Counted from the stretch's first letter, positions 18,218-27,922 are shown. The stretch: DNA of 64,000 nt from Arenicella xantha (GCF_003315245.1 NZ_QNRT01000009.1:1-64000); one strand, 5' to 3'. Notes: generated from the letters alone by a model not told the origin. Translations and numbers: made by a program.

Positions 18218-19199
18218 CCGCGCCCTCCTGAGTAGTATCAGTCGCGGCAAATTTCAACTTCAGTCGAAAACGTTCGACATCTCGCGCTCCGTCGGCGGAA
18301 ATTGCCGATACAAACTCGCTGTCTATGACCAAATCATTGGTGTCGACTCGAGTTCTAACCAACGATGAACTTCGTGCCCGCATATCAAGCACCAAAGTAT
18401 GAGCGTTCAGTATTGCTTGATCGACGACGGCATCATTCGGCAAAGTGCGCGACAGCGACTCCAAATAGTTCACCGTTGTGGCAACGCTCGAGCCTTGGCC
18501 ACTAGTCATTATCACATCAGAATCAAACTCAAGCCCGCTATTACTCTGATTTAATGCACTAATTTTCTGCTGCAAACTGGTTTGCAATTTGCTTTCTTGA
18601 CTCCACCAGTAACCGCTCAAACCGAACAAAGCAATCAGCGTAACAGCGCCAAGTACTAGTCGGCGTTGGTATCGGTTGCGCGGCACAGCACGAGCTTGAC
18701 CCGCATCACCAGCAAAATCATGAAACTCCACAAAGCGCCGTTGTTGTGCTGCATCAAAGGCCAAACCGCTAATTGAAAGCAAGGCTTCCTTACACGCATC
18801 CAGCGGTTCTACGAGCTCTTGTCGTAACACTGCATCGACCCGAGCTCCAGCGTCCGCAGCAACATACCAAAGCTCCTCTGCTTTAAACGGCATGAGCTCC
18901 GCAACCACCGCATCAACAGACATTCCCCGTTTATTAAGTGGCACAGCGATTGAAATAACATTATCGGCGGGAACCAATAAGTAGACTTTTACACGACCCG
19001 ACGACCGCATTATACGCGTAACTTCGACCGGATCTAAGACTCGATTTTGATCTCGATCAGGCAAATAAAGTCTGTTATCTGAAGATGAATAGGCAACGAC
19101 AGCGGGTTGCTTCGCACGAAATGCAAATGGCATGCCAAGTCCCTGAGCCCACCATGAGAGGAACCGCCTGACGCTTTGCATTGTGTGTGTCTTATTCAT
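18210..19199 (-). CDS. gspL: Type II secretion GspL-like protein
   Basis: A 329-residue protein of the GspL/PilN class. Residues about 20-165 form the cytoplasmic part that docks on GspE, here shorter than in typical GspL (about 380-400 residues). A transmembrane helix follows at about residues 181-199 (LVLGAVTLIALFGLSGYWW), then a coiled coil (LQTSLQQKISALNQ) and a periplasmic ferredoxin-like domain. It lies between gspK and gspM, as expected for gsp operons. A 119-base gap separates it from gspK, large enough for an internal promoter. The start could also be the internal ATG at 19181. Confidence 0.75.
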   Translation of the reverse strand: MNKTHTMQSVRRFLSWWAQGLGMPFAFRAKQPAVVAYSSSDNRLYLPDRDQNRVLDPVEVTRIMRSSGRVKVYLLVPADNVISIAVPLNKRGMSVDAVVAELMPFKAEELWYVAADAGARVDAVLRQELVEPLDACKEALLSISGLAFDAAQQRRFVEFHDFAGDAGQARAVPRNRYQRRLVLGAVTLIALFGLSGYWWSQESKLQTSLQQKISALNQSNSGLEFDSDVIMTSGQGSSVATTVNYLESLSRTLPNDAVVDQAILNAHTLVLDMRARSSSLVRTRVDTNDLVIDSEFVSAISADGARDVERFRLKLKFAATDTTQEGADD

Positions 19200-19318
19200 A
19201 GCGTTGGTATTATGAACCAGTCAGCGCTCCATGTGCACTATCATGTGTCAGCTTAGCGTCTTATGGCGCCGCGAACAGTCTTCAAATGAGCCTTACTCTG
19301 TTGCAAACAATCGACGAC

Positions 19319-20149
19319 TTATAAACGCGCGACCGAATCATACAGACGCCCTTCCGCATTAGTCATTTTGATGACCTCGCTAGAAACGCGCGTCGCGCTC
19401 CCAACTTTACTTGTCACGGTAATTCGATAATACGCTGATAAGCGAGTATCCAACATCGTATGATGCACCGGCGTGCTGACTAACGCTAGAGAATTTGGTA
19501 TGCGAGCATCAACCAAAGACTGTTGCTGACGCTCTAACAGCAAACGTTGTCGGTCCGCAACGGCCAGATTAGGTAACCAGCTCAACACCATCTCACTCGC
19601 CAACTGAGGATGCACAGTCGCGACACCATTGTGTAAGCTGACGTTCGGAATAAGACGCTGGTAAGCTCCAGGGGTAGACTCCAACCACTCGCGTAGCAGA
19701 CGATAAGTCAACGGTTTACCTTGCTGAACTAAAGCCTGCACTCGCTGAACAATGGTGGCAGTAGATGCCGAGTCCAAACCAACCTCAGACAGAATAGCGA
19801 CTAATACATCATCAGCAACATAGCGTAGGTCAAGTCTAGCTGCTTCATTTTCCACTTCGATCATCACCGAACCCGCTCGCAGATTAAGATTCAATATGTG
19901 CGCCGGCGTTCCGGTCGGTGCCACAGCAACTCGGTTTGACGCGAGGGTCAACGCAGCATGACGAATGCCCGCCTGATGCAGAAAATTATGCTTAAGCCGC
20001 AACATATCTAGACGTGTGGCTTCAGTGTTCGCACTATATTGTGACGCTAAACCAACGGTTAACATCGCTAAAATAGCGGCAATCCAAACCGCCGTTAGCA
20101 ACGCAAACCCATTTGTGCTACGCACCGAAACTGGACGACGCTTAATCAT
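19319..20149 (-). CDS. gspK: Type II secretion minor pseudopilin GspK
   Basis: A 276-residue minor pseudopilin. A basic leader ends in NGFALLTAVWIAAILAMLTV, with cleavage after G. As is typical of GspK the residue at +5 of the mature protein is not glutamate. The large globular part holds a helix-rich domain (LREWLESTPGAYQRLIPNVS). GspK caps the pseudopilus tip with GspI and GspJ. It is slightly shorter than usual (about 300-330). Its ATG overlaps the gspJ stop as ATGA, implying translational coupling. Confidence 0.85.
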   Translation of the reverse strand: MIKRRPVSVRSTNGFALLTAVWIAAILAMLTVGLASQYSANTEATRLDMLRLKHNFLHQAGIRHAALTLASNRVAVAPTGTPAHILNLNLRAGSVMIEVENEAARLDLRYVADDVLVAILSEVGLDSASTATIVQRVQALVQQGKPLTYRLLREWLESTPGAYQRLIPNVSLHNGVATVHPQLASEMVLSWLPNLAVADRQRLLLERQQQSLVDARIPNSLALVSTPVHHTMLDTRLSAYYRITVTSKVGSATRVSSEVIKMTNAEGRLYDSVARL

Positions 20150-20640
20150 CTTAACGCGAACCTCCAGCGCTCAAACTCACCATGCTGACGCCAATAGAAC
20201 ACGATTTGCTGAGGAGGCTCATCACCTTGCCAAGCATCCAGTTCAACACCGTCCATCACATAACGAAAACCAGCTTGCTGTAAGCCGCTCATCAATACCG
20301 ACCAAGAGTCCTGTAAATCCGATTGCACTTGCAACATCCCTTCGTTCGAAACTCTAAACAACACCGTATTCGCACCGCTCAACCAATCGGCATCTCGGCT
20401 CTCAAAGTTCAAGGTAAGTGCTGTGTGGTTCCCCCCTATTTTGGCACCAGACAGCGCCGCCAATTGCAAAGTACGATGCGTAATTCTGCGCTCAGTCTGC
20501 TGCATTACTTCCTGTTGAATACGACGCTTAGCATTAACCACATCGGCAATCGCTTGATAGGCAATCAGACTCAGCATTGCAAACAACGACAGGACCAACA
20601 AAAACTCCACTAAAGTAAACCCGACCTGCCGCGCGCTCAT
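20146..20640 (-). CDS. gspJ: Type II secretion minor pseudopilin GspJ
   Basis: A minor pseudopilin of about 164 residues beginning MSARQVG, with prepilin peptidase cleavage before FTLVEFLLVLSLFAMLSL. Glutamate is at position 5 of the mature protein. The rest matches GspJ, including RRITHRTLQLAALSGAK and a C-terminal IVFYWRQHGEFERWRF strand region. I placed the start at 20640 because it gives a normal 7-residue leader. Frames starting at 20715 or 20757 would give leaders of 32 or 46 residues, though the one at 20715 overlaps the gspI stop and could be the coupled start. Confidence 0.78.
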   Translation of the reverse strand: MSARQVGFTLVEFLLVLSLFAMLSLIAYQAIADVVNAKRRIQQEVMQQTERRITHRTLQLAALSGAKIGGNHTALTLNFESRDADWLSGANTVLFRVSNEGMLQVQSDLQDSWSVLMSGLQQAGFRYVMDGVELDAWQGDEPPQQIVFYWRQHGEFERWRFALR

Positions 20641-20704
20641 GAACGAACCAGGCAGACATCGTCCTTCGGTTTGCTGCCCAATAACTATTGAGAGTCGTCG
20701 TGAC

Positions 20705-21202
20705 CTATTGGTCATTTTGCATCTCACGCAAAGTATCATGCACTTGATCGGAGACAAGAGCCTGATGCTGCAACGAAAAAACGATTGTGCTTAAGTGCAC
20801 TTGCCGTGATAAATCAGGCAACACAACTTCCAGCTCAGCCTGCATTGCAACAACACGATTAGTCATTGTTTTGACCTCTGGTGCAAGGTCCGTGGCAGTG
20901 ATTGGGGTCAATACCAAAGTCCACTCCATACCTGCGGCATCACCATTGAAAGAACCGTCGGCAGGCGGATAAACCCCGTGCTGCACTCCAGCAACCAGCG
21001 GTTTAGCATCTAGCGAAGCGAGATGGCTGGCTGCACGATGATGCGCTCGCTGCAATTGAGCGGTAATCGCAACTTGTTTATAGGCTTTCGCAACAATCGA
21101 TGACGCGCCGGTTACCGCTACCACAGTAAGCGACAGCGCCACCAGCACCTCGATCAGCGTGAACCCGCGATTACAAAAATTATTTAGACCGCGCGGCATC
21201 AA
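20705..21202 (-). CDS. gspI: Type II secretion minor pseudopilin GspI
   Basis: A 165-residue minor pseudopilin. The leader MMPRGLNNFCNRG is followed by FTLIEVLVALSLTVVAVTGA, the pseudopilin helix with glutamate at mature position 5. Position in the operon between gspH and gspJ, and the segment MEWTLVLTP near residue 80, support GspI (family length about 120-130, so this one is longer). The start overlaps gspH by 23 bases. It would form the pseudopilus tip with GspJ and GspK. Confidence 0.8.
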   Translation of the reverse strand: MMPRGLNNFCNRGFTLIEVLVALSLTVVAVTGASSIVAKAYKQVAITAQLQRAHHRAASHLASLDAKPLVAGVQHGVYPPADGSFNGDAAGMEWTLVLTPITATDLAPEVKTMTNRVVAMQAELEVVLPDLSRQVHLSTIVFSLQHQALVSDQVHDTLREMQNDQ

Positions 21203-21611
21203 TCGTCACCTGTGACGTAATTCGATCAACGCGCAACAACCATGCTTGATCAATTTGTGGAGCGACACCGTCCGAAGAGGCGCGATCTCGAAGCAATAAG
21301 GTGCCGCCCGTGCTACTACCATCTGGATTAAAAGTCAGTGATTGCTGTTCGCTTACCTGCAACACCGAAGCGAGCGAACTCGGCTGATGACACCGTCCAC
21401 TCTGCCAATGTAGCGATTGTTGTAGCTCCTGCGACTTGAGCCTACAGTTGCGCAGTGCTGTCGCCAACGATTGCACTGCGCTCTGGGTACGCACCGGCCC
21501 CAACCAAGATTGCATACCGCGCGGCACCAGAGCCAACAATAATCCCATCAAGGCGATCACTACGAGCAACTCAAGCATGGTGAACCCAAGGTCATTGTTG
21601 GTAGAAATCAT
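21180..21611 (-). CDS. gspH: Type II secretion pseudopilin GspH
   Basis: A 143-residue pseudopilin. The leader MISTNNDLG precedes FTMLELLVVIALMGLLLALV with glutamate at mature position 5. The C-terminal half has LTFNPDGSSTGGTLLLRD, a pattern characteristic of GspH rather than the major pseudopilin GspG. The calcium-site and glycine-rich C-terminal pattern of GspG are absent. It overlaps gspF by 4 bases (ATGA). The place where gspG normally lies, between gspF and gspH, is empty. Confidence 0.83.
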   Translation of the reverse strand: MISTNNDLGFTMLELLVVIALMGLLLALVPRGMQSWLGPVRTQSAVQSLATALRNCRLKSQELQQSLHWQSGRCHQPSSLASVLQVSEQQSLTFNPDGSSTGGTLLLRDRASSDGVAPQIDQAWLLRVDRITSQVTIDAARSK

Positions 21612-22630
21612 AGGTCAAATTGCCCCACACTTTGTAGGGCGGAGAACACAATCAACACCACCGAACCGATTGCCAAGCCCATCACGATAATCAGCACCGG
21701 CTGAGCGACCGCAGCTAAACGTTCGGCCGCAACGGTAAACTCGCGTTCTAAGCGCTTAGATAAACGTGCCAATGTGTCAGCAAGCCGTCCACTCTGTTCG
21801 CCAGCCCGAATACCATGCGCAATTAAATCTCCTACATCGCCCATGGCCTGCACGGCATCACTCAAACGCTCGCCCTGCTGTACCCGCTCAATCACAAGTC
21901 TGAGCGACTCTTTACGCGCGCCCTGCGGCAGTCCCCGGCAGGCAATATCTAACGCGGCCGTCTGCGATAATCCAGCACCCAGTAGGCTCGACAAGGTTCC
22001 GGTTAATCGTGCTAATTCCAATTTAGTTCGCAGCGGACGTAACGGGCTTGGCCAAGCACTCGGTATTCGATCGGCAATGTCATGGCGAAACAACCAAAGC
22101 AGCGCACCAGCAAACCCAGTCAAAGCCAAGAACCACATCCCCCAATGATCAGCAAATACACCAAAACCCACCAAACCATTAACCAGCGCCGACTGTGAAC
22201 CTCCAAACGAATCAACCACGGCAGCCAACTGCGGCAGAATCAGCAACAGAATCAGTAACAAACTGACCAACAACACACCACAGAGAATCGCGGGGTAAAT
22301 CAATGCGTTAATAATTTTGGATCTAAGTTCTTGCGCACGGCTTAATTGCTCAGTCACCAACTCCAGCGCCGTCGGAAGATCCCCCGCAGCTTCTCCTGCC
22401 GCCACCATGCCGCACACTACGCCATCAAAGTGGCTAGGAAATCGGCCCAGTTGCTGATTAAACAAGCCACCTGCTCGCACTCCGGCAATCAATTCTCCAA
22501 GAAGGTTTTGTTGCTCATCATTAGCGGTGGAGCTAGATAGTGTCACCAGCGCAGCATCTAACTCGGCGCCAGATTCAAGCAACAGCCCTAAGTCACTTAA
22601 AAAATCAATTACCCATTGCTGTGTATTCAT
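21608..22630 (-). CDS. gspF: Type II secretion inner-membrane platform protein GspF
   Basis: A 340-residue polytopic protein with two repeated T2SSF domains. The first runs from about residue 8 to 125 and the second from about 207 to 330, each ending in a long hydrophobic helix (ALIYPAILCGVLLVSLLLILL and PVLIIVMGLAIGSVVLIVF). It is shorter than typical GspF (about 400), missing the N-terminal segment before the first domain. It overlaps gspE by 4 bases. It forms the platform that couples the GspE motor to pseudopilus assembly. Confidence 0.9.
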   Translation of the reverse strand: MNTQQWVIDFLSDLGLLLESGAELDAALVTLSSSTANDEQQNLLGELIAGVRAGGLFNQQLGRFPSHFDGVVCGMVAAGEAAGDLPTALELVTEQLSRAQELRSKIINALIYPAILCGVLLVSLLLILLLILPQLAAVVDSFGGSQSALVNGLVGFGVFADHWGMWFLALTGFAGALLWLFRHDIADRIPSAWPSPLRPLRTKLELARLTGTLSSLLGAGLSQTAALDIACRGLPQGARKESLRLVIERVQQGERLSDAVQAMGDVGDLIAHGIRAGEQSGRLADTLARLSKRLEREFTVAAERLAAVAQPVLIIVMGLAIGSVVLIVFSALQSVGQFDL

Positions 22631-24261
22631 GAATGCTCTACAGCGTCGCTGACGTTAACCTCAAGATTACTCAAAGCCTCATCACCGACTACCCGAAGCC
22701 GCTCGAGCTCATCAATACAACCCGACGCGAGCAAGCGCGCCGCATCATCGGCCAAACTCATATTGTCTAAGCGGATCGACTTAAGTAACTGCTTATTACT
22801 GGCCTTACTGTTAACCCAATCAACACCGACGAGCGATGGCAATACCTCGGCAATGGCAGTGCGGCCAAGATAGCCGGTGGACTGACAATGCTCACAATCG
22901 GCGCCCCTGGCTAGTGTTTGACAAAAGCGACAGCTTAATCGAACTAAACGTTGTGCCACCACAGTTTTAAGCGTCGCGCTAATCAAGTAGTCTGGCACAC
23001 CGAAATCACGCAATCTTGCCAGTGTTTCAATTGCACTATTGGTATGTAAAGTCGTCAATACCAAATGTCCAGTCAGTGCCGCTTGAGCTGCTAGTTTTGC
23101 AGTCTCCGCATCGCGAATTTCACCAACCATAATAACATCGGGATCTTGTCGCAACACCGACCGCAATGATTTGGCAAAACTAACACCGTGCTCCGTATCA
23201 ACTTGAATTTGATTGATTCCTGGCATGGCTATTTCCACCGGGTCTTCAATACTTATTACTTTTAACTGATCCAAATTGAGCCGATTGAGTAAGGCATACA
23301 GCGTGGTCGACTTACCCGAACCGGTTGGACCGGTAATTACAATCAAGCCCTGCCGTTGCCGCATGGCGGCGTGCAAACAGTCAATCACCGATTGGCGATA
23401 ACCTAATTCGCTAAGAGAAGCATGCCCGAGCGTGGGATCCAGTAAGCGAATCACCGCACTCTCACCATCATGCAATGGCATTGTGGAAACCCGCATATCG
23501 ATCAGCTGCCCGTCGGCTGGAAACTTAAAGCGCCCATCTTGCGGCTGCCGGCGCTGAGTCACATCTAAACCCGACATCAATTTAATTCGCGCCATGGTTG
23601 GAGCAATACGGCTTTGGTCAATGGAACCTGCGCTTTGCAATACGCCCGATACCCTAAAGCGGACCCGCAACGCTTGCTGGTAAGGCTCGAAATGGATATC
23701 TGATGCTTTGGCAGCAATGGCACGCTGCAATAGACTGTGCACGGCTCGCACCACCGCCGACTCATTGTCGATGTCAGTGATTGCGCTATTCGGCATAGCT
23801 TGAGCAGACGAGTCGGCTTCAACTTGATCCACTTGCTGACGATAAAGTCGACTCAGTCCGGCCAAAATATCGCTTCGCGCGGCGACCACCGGAATCACTG
23901 CACATTGGCATTTAGAGCGCATCACTTTTAGGGTAAATTCGTCAGACGGATCAACCATCGCAAGCCGTAAACCTGCCGTTGATTGATCTATCGGTAACAC
24001 TTCTTGTTGATGCAAAAATGAACCCAGAGCATCCAGCTCAGCAATCGCTTGAACTGGCAACTGGTGTGCGGTCAGTAGCGGCACGTCGAACAGTTCGCAC
24101 ATTGTTTGTGCAAACACTGTTTCAGGAATACTCCCGTGCCGCAGCAAGGACAGCAACGATGGTTGCGAGGCGTCCTCAACCGCATCACGCAGTAAAGACT
24201 TTGATAAATAGCCGGCGTCGGTGAAGCGCTCAAGCGCGGCACGATACAAGGAATGGTTCAT
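22627..24261 (-). CDS. gspE: Type II secretion ATPase GspE
   Basis: A 544-residue hexameric motor ATPase. The N-terminal domain (about 1-145) is of the MshEN/T2SSE-N type. The ATPase core has Walker A GPTGSGKST (311-319), an Asp box around ISIEDPVE, Walker B DPDVIMVGEIRD (373-384) and a His box HLVLTTLHTN. A C-terminal zinc site is formed by C444, C447, C456 and C459. It is the first gene of the minus-strand gsp operon and divergent from gspD. A few residues into the protein there is no sign of truncation. Confidence 0.94.
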   Translation of the reverse strand: MNHSLYRAALERFTDAGYLSKSLLRDAVEDASQPSLLSLLRHGSIPETVFAQTMCELFDVPLLTAHQLPVQAIAELDALGSFLHQQEVLPIDQSTAGLRLAMVDPSDEFTLKVMRSKCQCAVIPVVAARSDILAGLSRLYRQQVDQVEADSSAQAMPNSAITDIDNESAVVRAVHSLLQRAIAAKASDIHFEPYQQALRVRFRVSGVLQSAGSIDQSRIAPTMARIKLMSGLDVTQRRQPQDGRFKFPADGQLIDMRVSTMPLHDGESAVIRLLDPTLGHASLSELGYRQSVIDCLHAAMRQRQGLIVITGPTGSGKSTTLYALLNRLNLDQLKVISIEDPVEIAMPGINQIQVDTEHGVSFAKSLRSVLRQDPDVIMVGEIRDAETAKLAAQAALTGHLVLTTLHTNSAIETLARLRDFGVPDYLISATLKTVVAQRLVRLSCRFCQTLARGADCEHCQSTGYLGRTAIAEVLPSLVGVDWVNSKASNKQLLKSIRLDNMSLADDAARLLASGCIDELERLRVVGDEALSNLEVNVSDAVEHS

Positions 24262-24523
24262 AGGCTAAAGTCGGCACTCGGCATCCCAACAGGGGCGTGA
24301 ATAAAAATCGATGATGGTAACCATATCAGCACCTCGTCATTCGAGCAACGAAGCAGCCGTTAGCTAAGGCTAAAGCTCGTGCACTATATCCGACGCTAAT
24401 ACCTCACCGAGCGCTTGCGCTAGTATGGTGTTGTTTAAGCGCCTGCGCTATTCTTAAGCCAAGCGACGATTCCGTCTCAATCTCGCCATCAACAACAATA
24501 ATAAAAGCTTTTGAGAGAAACAT
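24262..24523. promoter_or_regulatory. Divergent intergenic region between gspE and gspD
   Basis: This 262-base gap must hold promoters for both the gspE operon and gspD, which are transcribed away from each other. The gspD start at 24524 has GAGAG about 9 bases upstream as ribosome binding site. I see no convincing -35/-10 pair or operator palindrome. Confidence 0.45.
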
Positions 24524-26584
24524 ATGCGTGCCTCATCGTTCACCACACTTCGATCATTGAATTATATTAAGCAGCTTGGGGCATCAGCACTCCGACCATC
24601 ACTGCTCGCCTTTGGCGCAATTGTCATCAGTGGCTGCGCTTCCTCTCAAAATAGTTGGCGCGGCGTCGATAACAATCACTTTGAGGCCGCTCAAATACCG
24701 AGCAACCAAGACACATCGGTCATTATGCCGCCCAACACTGAACTGGCAAATTCAGCACAAGCACAAGTCTACCCGGCACAAGCCGTGCTACCCGCGACGC
24801 GCATAGACGCGAAGTCGCAAACCGCGCAGCCGCCAATGAACTTAGATACATTAGCCAGCGGCGACATCGTACTCCGCTTCGTGGCCACGCCGGTGCGCGA
24901 CGTGGTACAAATTATTCTCGGGGACAATTTAGGCCAATCTTTCGAAATCGATGACGCCGTTCAAGGCGCAATTAGCTTGGATAAACAAACCGGCTTTCAG
25001 CAACAAGACCTGATTCCAGTGCTAGAAACACTGCTTGCAAGCATTGACGCACAACTTGTAAAAACCAACGGCACTTATAGAGTAACAACGGGGAGCCAGA
25101 TTGCGCTACCGCACCAACTAAGTAATCTGCAACTGATTCCACTACGACATATCGATGCGAGCGAATTCATAAAAGTATCGGCCAACTTAGGGGCGAGTAT
25201 CACCGCGCTTCCCAAAGGTAATTTGATAGCCGTCAGTGGTAGCGATCAGCAAATTGAGCAAGCTCGACGCCTAGCTAAAAGCATTGACTTAAATTGGTTA
25301 AAAGGTGTTTCGATAGGAATCTATCCAATTCACCACACCAATGCCGACACGCTGCGCCAAGAAATTGTTGGCATGTTTGGACAAGAAATAGACGCCGACA
25401 CGTCAGGCGCATTAAGACTGGTGACCATCGAACGCAGCAACTCCTTGCTAGTGGTAGCGCGACACGCAGACACCATACAAACGGTCGGAGATTGGATTCA
25501 ACGCCTCGATCAAGTAAGCCATAACGGTAATGGGCGCTTCTTTATTTATCGCGTTCAAAATGGTCGAGCAAAGGACTTAGCGGAGCTATTGAGTCAAATG
25601 TTTACTGGCACCGCTAGCCAACCAACAGATGATCGCCGAAACGATACTGAACTCAATGACAATAACCACAGCCCTGACCCCAGCAATCGTTTCAATGTTA
25701 TTGCCGATGAAAGCACCAACAGCATTATTGTCTCTGGCGGTCCACAATACTATCAAGCGGTACGGCAAGCTATGGAGCAATTAGATAGCACACCAATGCA
25801 AGTCCTGGTAGAAGCGCGCATTATGGAACTAACGCTGAGCGATGACCTCGAGTACGGCTTGGAATGGTTCCTCAACGGGTCACGAGCGTCTAGCAATACC
25901 TCTGCCTCTCTGGATTTTGGGCGAGCAGGTATTAACGCAACACAGCCTGGTTTCAGCTACCTCATTGAGCGCGCTGGACAAGTGCGCGCAGCCTTAAATG
26001 GTTTGGCCGACGACTCACGTTTAAAAGTATTATCGTCACCGTCACTCATGGTGCTCAATAACCGCACCGCTAGCATTCTAGTCGGTGATGAAATCCCGGT
26101 CCCTACCCGTCAAGTGGTCAGCAATATTTCTCCCGAAGCACCAACCGTAAACGAAATAGAGTATCGCAATACTGGCATTCTATTGACCGTCACACCACGA
26201 GTAAATTCGAGCGGCATGGTAACTATGGATATTAGCCAGGAAGTAAGTAGCGTGGTCAATAATACCGTGTCGGACATTGATGCCCCAACCATTCAGCAGC
26301 GCCGAGTGAATAGCACGGTATCGATCCGTAGCGGTCAAACTGTGGTGCTAGGTGGGCTAATTCGAGAACAAGATTCCAGCGGCGAATCTGGCGTACCATT
26401 TCTAAAAGACATACCTGGGCTCGGCAAGCTTTTCAGCACCACACACAATTCAGCGCAGCGCACCGAACTAGTAGTATTGATTACGCCTCAAGTTATCGTC
26501 AGCGCCGCAGACGCATCCTCAGTTACTGAAGAGTTTCGTCAAAAGTTGATCGGCCTAAAACCACTTCCACTTGACCGCTTATAA
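24524..26584 (+). CDS. gspD: Type II secretion outer-membrane secretin GspD (lipoprotein type)
   Basis: A 686-residue secretin. The N terminus is a lipoprotein signal with lipobox ISGC (C38), so it may reach the outer membrane as a self-piloting lipoprotein, as in HxcQ-type systems, without a separate pilotin. Domains follow in order: N0 (about 112-190), N1-N3 (about 195-450) and the secretin pore (about 450-670). The pore has MQVLVEARIMELTL, LSSPSLMVLNNRTASI, the VGDEIPVPT segment, VLGGLIREQ and FLKDIPGLGKLFS, all signature blocks. Transcribed divergently from the other gsp genes. Confidence 0.92.
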   Translation: MRASSFTTLRSLNYIKQLGASALRPSLLAFGAIVISGCASSQNSWRGVDNNHFEAAQIPSNQDTSVIMPPNTELANSAQAQVYPAQAVLPATRIDAKSQTAQPPMNLDTLASGDIVLRFVATPVRDVVQIILGDNLGQSFEIDDAVQGAISLDKQTGFQQQDLIPVLETLLASIDAQLVKTNGTYRVTTGSQIALPHQLSNLQLIPLRHIDASEFIKVSANLGASITALPKGNLIAVSGSDQQIEQARRLAKSIDLNWLKGVSIGIYPIHHTNADTLRQEIVGMFGQEIDADTSGALRLVTIERSNSLLVVARHADTIQTVGDWIQRLDQVSHNGNGRFFIYRVQNGRAKDLAELLSQMFTGTASQPTDDRRNDTELNDNNHSPDPSNRFNVIADESTNSIIVSGGPQYYQAVRQAMEQLDSTPMQVLVEARIMELTLSDDLEYGLEWFLNGSRASSNTSASLDFGRAGINATQPGFSYLIERAGQVRAALNGLADDSRLKVLSSPSLMVLNNRTASILVGDEIPVPTRQVVSNISPEAPTVNEIEYRNTGILLTVTPRVNSSGMVTMDISQEVSSVVNNTVSDIDAPTIQQRRVNSTVSIRSGQTVVLGGLIREQDSSGESGVPFLKDIPGLGKLFSTTHNSAQRTELVVLITPQVIVSAADASSVTEEFRQKLIGLKPLPLDRL

Positions 26585-26665
26585 ACCACAAAATCACGTA
26601 AAAGCGCCCATCAATGCTGAGCTGGGGCCAATCCGAGGTAATAGTTAAATAGCCATTAAACGGCG

Positions 26666-27922
26666 TTAAAGATCAATTACCGTTTCGCCTTTTGCCAGCT
26701 CAATATGTTGATCGTCAGTGCAATGCTGCTTTAACATTTCATCGATTTCCACTTTCTCTTGCCAAGATCGGCTCGGATCGTGATGCCCTATGTAAGTGCG
26801 CCGAATGTTGCACGCTTGGGCCATTTCGACCACATCTTCGATGCAACTGTGTCCCCAGTCACGACGAGCAGTTCCTATGCCGCTGTCTAGGCTCTTGTCG
26901 CCATCATATTCGGCCCGTAAAAATTGACCATCCCGGTACACCACATCAGCATCCTTAGCAAATTCACGCAAACGTCGCTCAGCGTCGACACTCTCTACTT
27001 GTGGCGGATATTCTGGGTTGGGGCCATGCCGTAATTCATGATCGGTGCAGTAAACAAACACCTTACCGTTGTGCTCAATACGATACGCGAGGCACGGATC
27101 AGGATGAAACACTTCAAACGCTTGTATCTTGGTTTTACCAATCCACACCGGCTGATTCCAATCGTGGATGTGTTGTGCGACCGAATCTGCCTCGCTCGCG
27201 CCAAGCTCATCACTACTTTTGTTTGACTTGTCTTTGCTTAGATCGCGCAGCTCAGTCGCTTCAAAATCGGCCGGCATTAGTTCATAGGTTAATGGCGTCT
27301 GTCGACCAGGTTCACTCTTATCAACTTTATGCGAGAACACTCCAAGATAATGATCCAGTGCATTCAAATATGAAGCGTTGCCATACACATGAATATGGTT
27401 GGCTGGATTGAAACACACATCCGCTTGATCAAAACCTTCGGTGTGATCAAAGTGAGCATGCGTCCCAAAGATCGTCAATGACCGTGATGCTTGGCTTGAC
27501 CACTTTAATTCTAAGTCTTGCGCACATAATCGAAAGCCACTACCGCAGTCAAATACAATGTCATAGCCGTCCGAAGTTTCTAAGCGAAAACACGAGGTCC
27601 AGCCACCATAACTTGGTGCCTCAGGTGGCGCAATTTTCTCCCACAACGATTTTATTCGCTCAGGAGCAATCGACTCAGCCGAAAGAATTTCCGCCAAAGC
27701 GAGAGCTTCAGCTGTGGAACCAGCCTCAGAACCATTACCTGCCACATTGTTCTGATTGGACTCTGCAGTGCTTTGCGTTTTCAATAATGCAAAAACTCGC
27801 TCGAGTAACTCGACCTCAGTGCGCTCGCGCATCAGGTGCCGCTCGGCCCTGCGCGGATACACGGACCCACTTCCTTGCACACCATAGAAATGAATTCTTA
27901 GGTTGTTAATATCGCCCGCCAT
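26666..27922 (-). CDS. MBL-fold metallo-hydrolase
   Basis: A 418-residue cytoplasmic metallo-beta-lactamase-fold hydrolase. The metal motif is THAHFDH (about residue 154), with downstream ligands in FEVFHPDP, YCTDHE and YIGHHDPS. The fold resembles phosphodiesterase members of the superfamily (PhnP/RNase Z-like). The N-terminal insertion at about residues 35-85 is low-complexity and Ala/Glu/Ser rich. It is divergent from the CHASE2 adenylate cyclase gene, with about 155 bases between the likely starts, so it may be a cyclic nucleotide phosphodiesterase acting with it. That substrate is an inference from context. Confidence 0.78.
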   Translation of the reverse strand: MAGDINNLRIHFYGVQGSGSVYPRRAERHLMRERTEVELLERVFALLKTQSTAESNQNNVAGNGSEAGSTAEALALAEILSAESIAPERIKSLWEKIAPPEAPSYGGWTSCFRLETSDGYDIVFDCGSGFRLCAQDLELKWSSQASRSLTIFGTHAHFDHTEGFDQADVCFNPANHIHVYGNASYLNALDHYLGVFSHKVDKSEPGRQTPLTYELMPADFEATELRDLSKDKSNKSSDELGASEADSVAQHIHDWNQPVWIGKTKIQAFEVFHPDPCLAYRIEHNGKVFVYCTDHELRHGPNPEYPPQVESVDAERRLREFAKDADVVYRDGQFLRAEYDGDKSLDSGIGTARRDWGHSCIEDVVEMAQACNIRRTYIGHHDPSRSWQEKVEIDEMLKQHCTDDQHIELAKGETVIDL

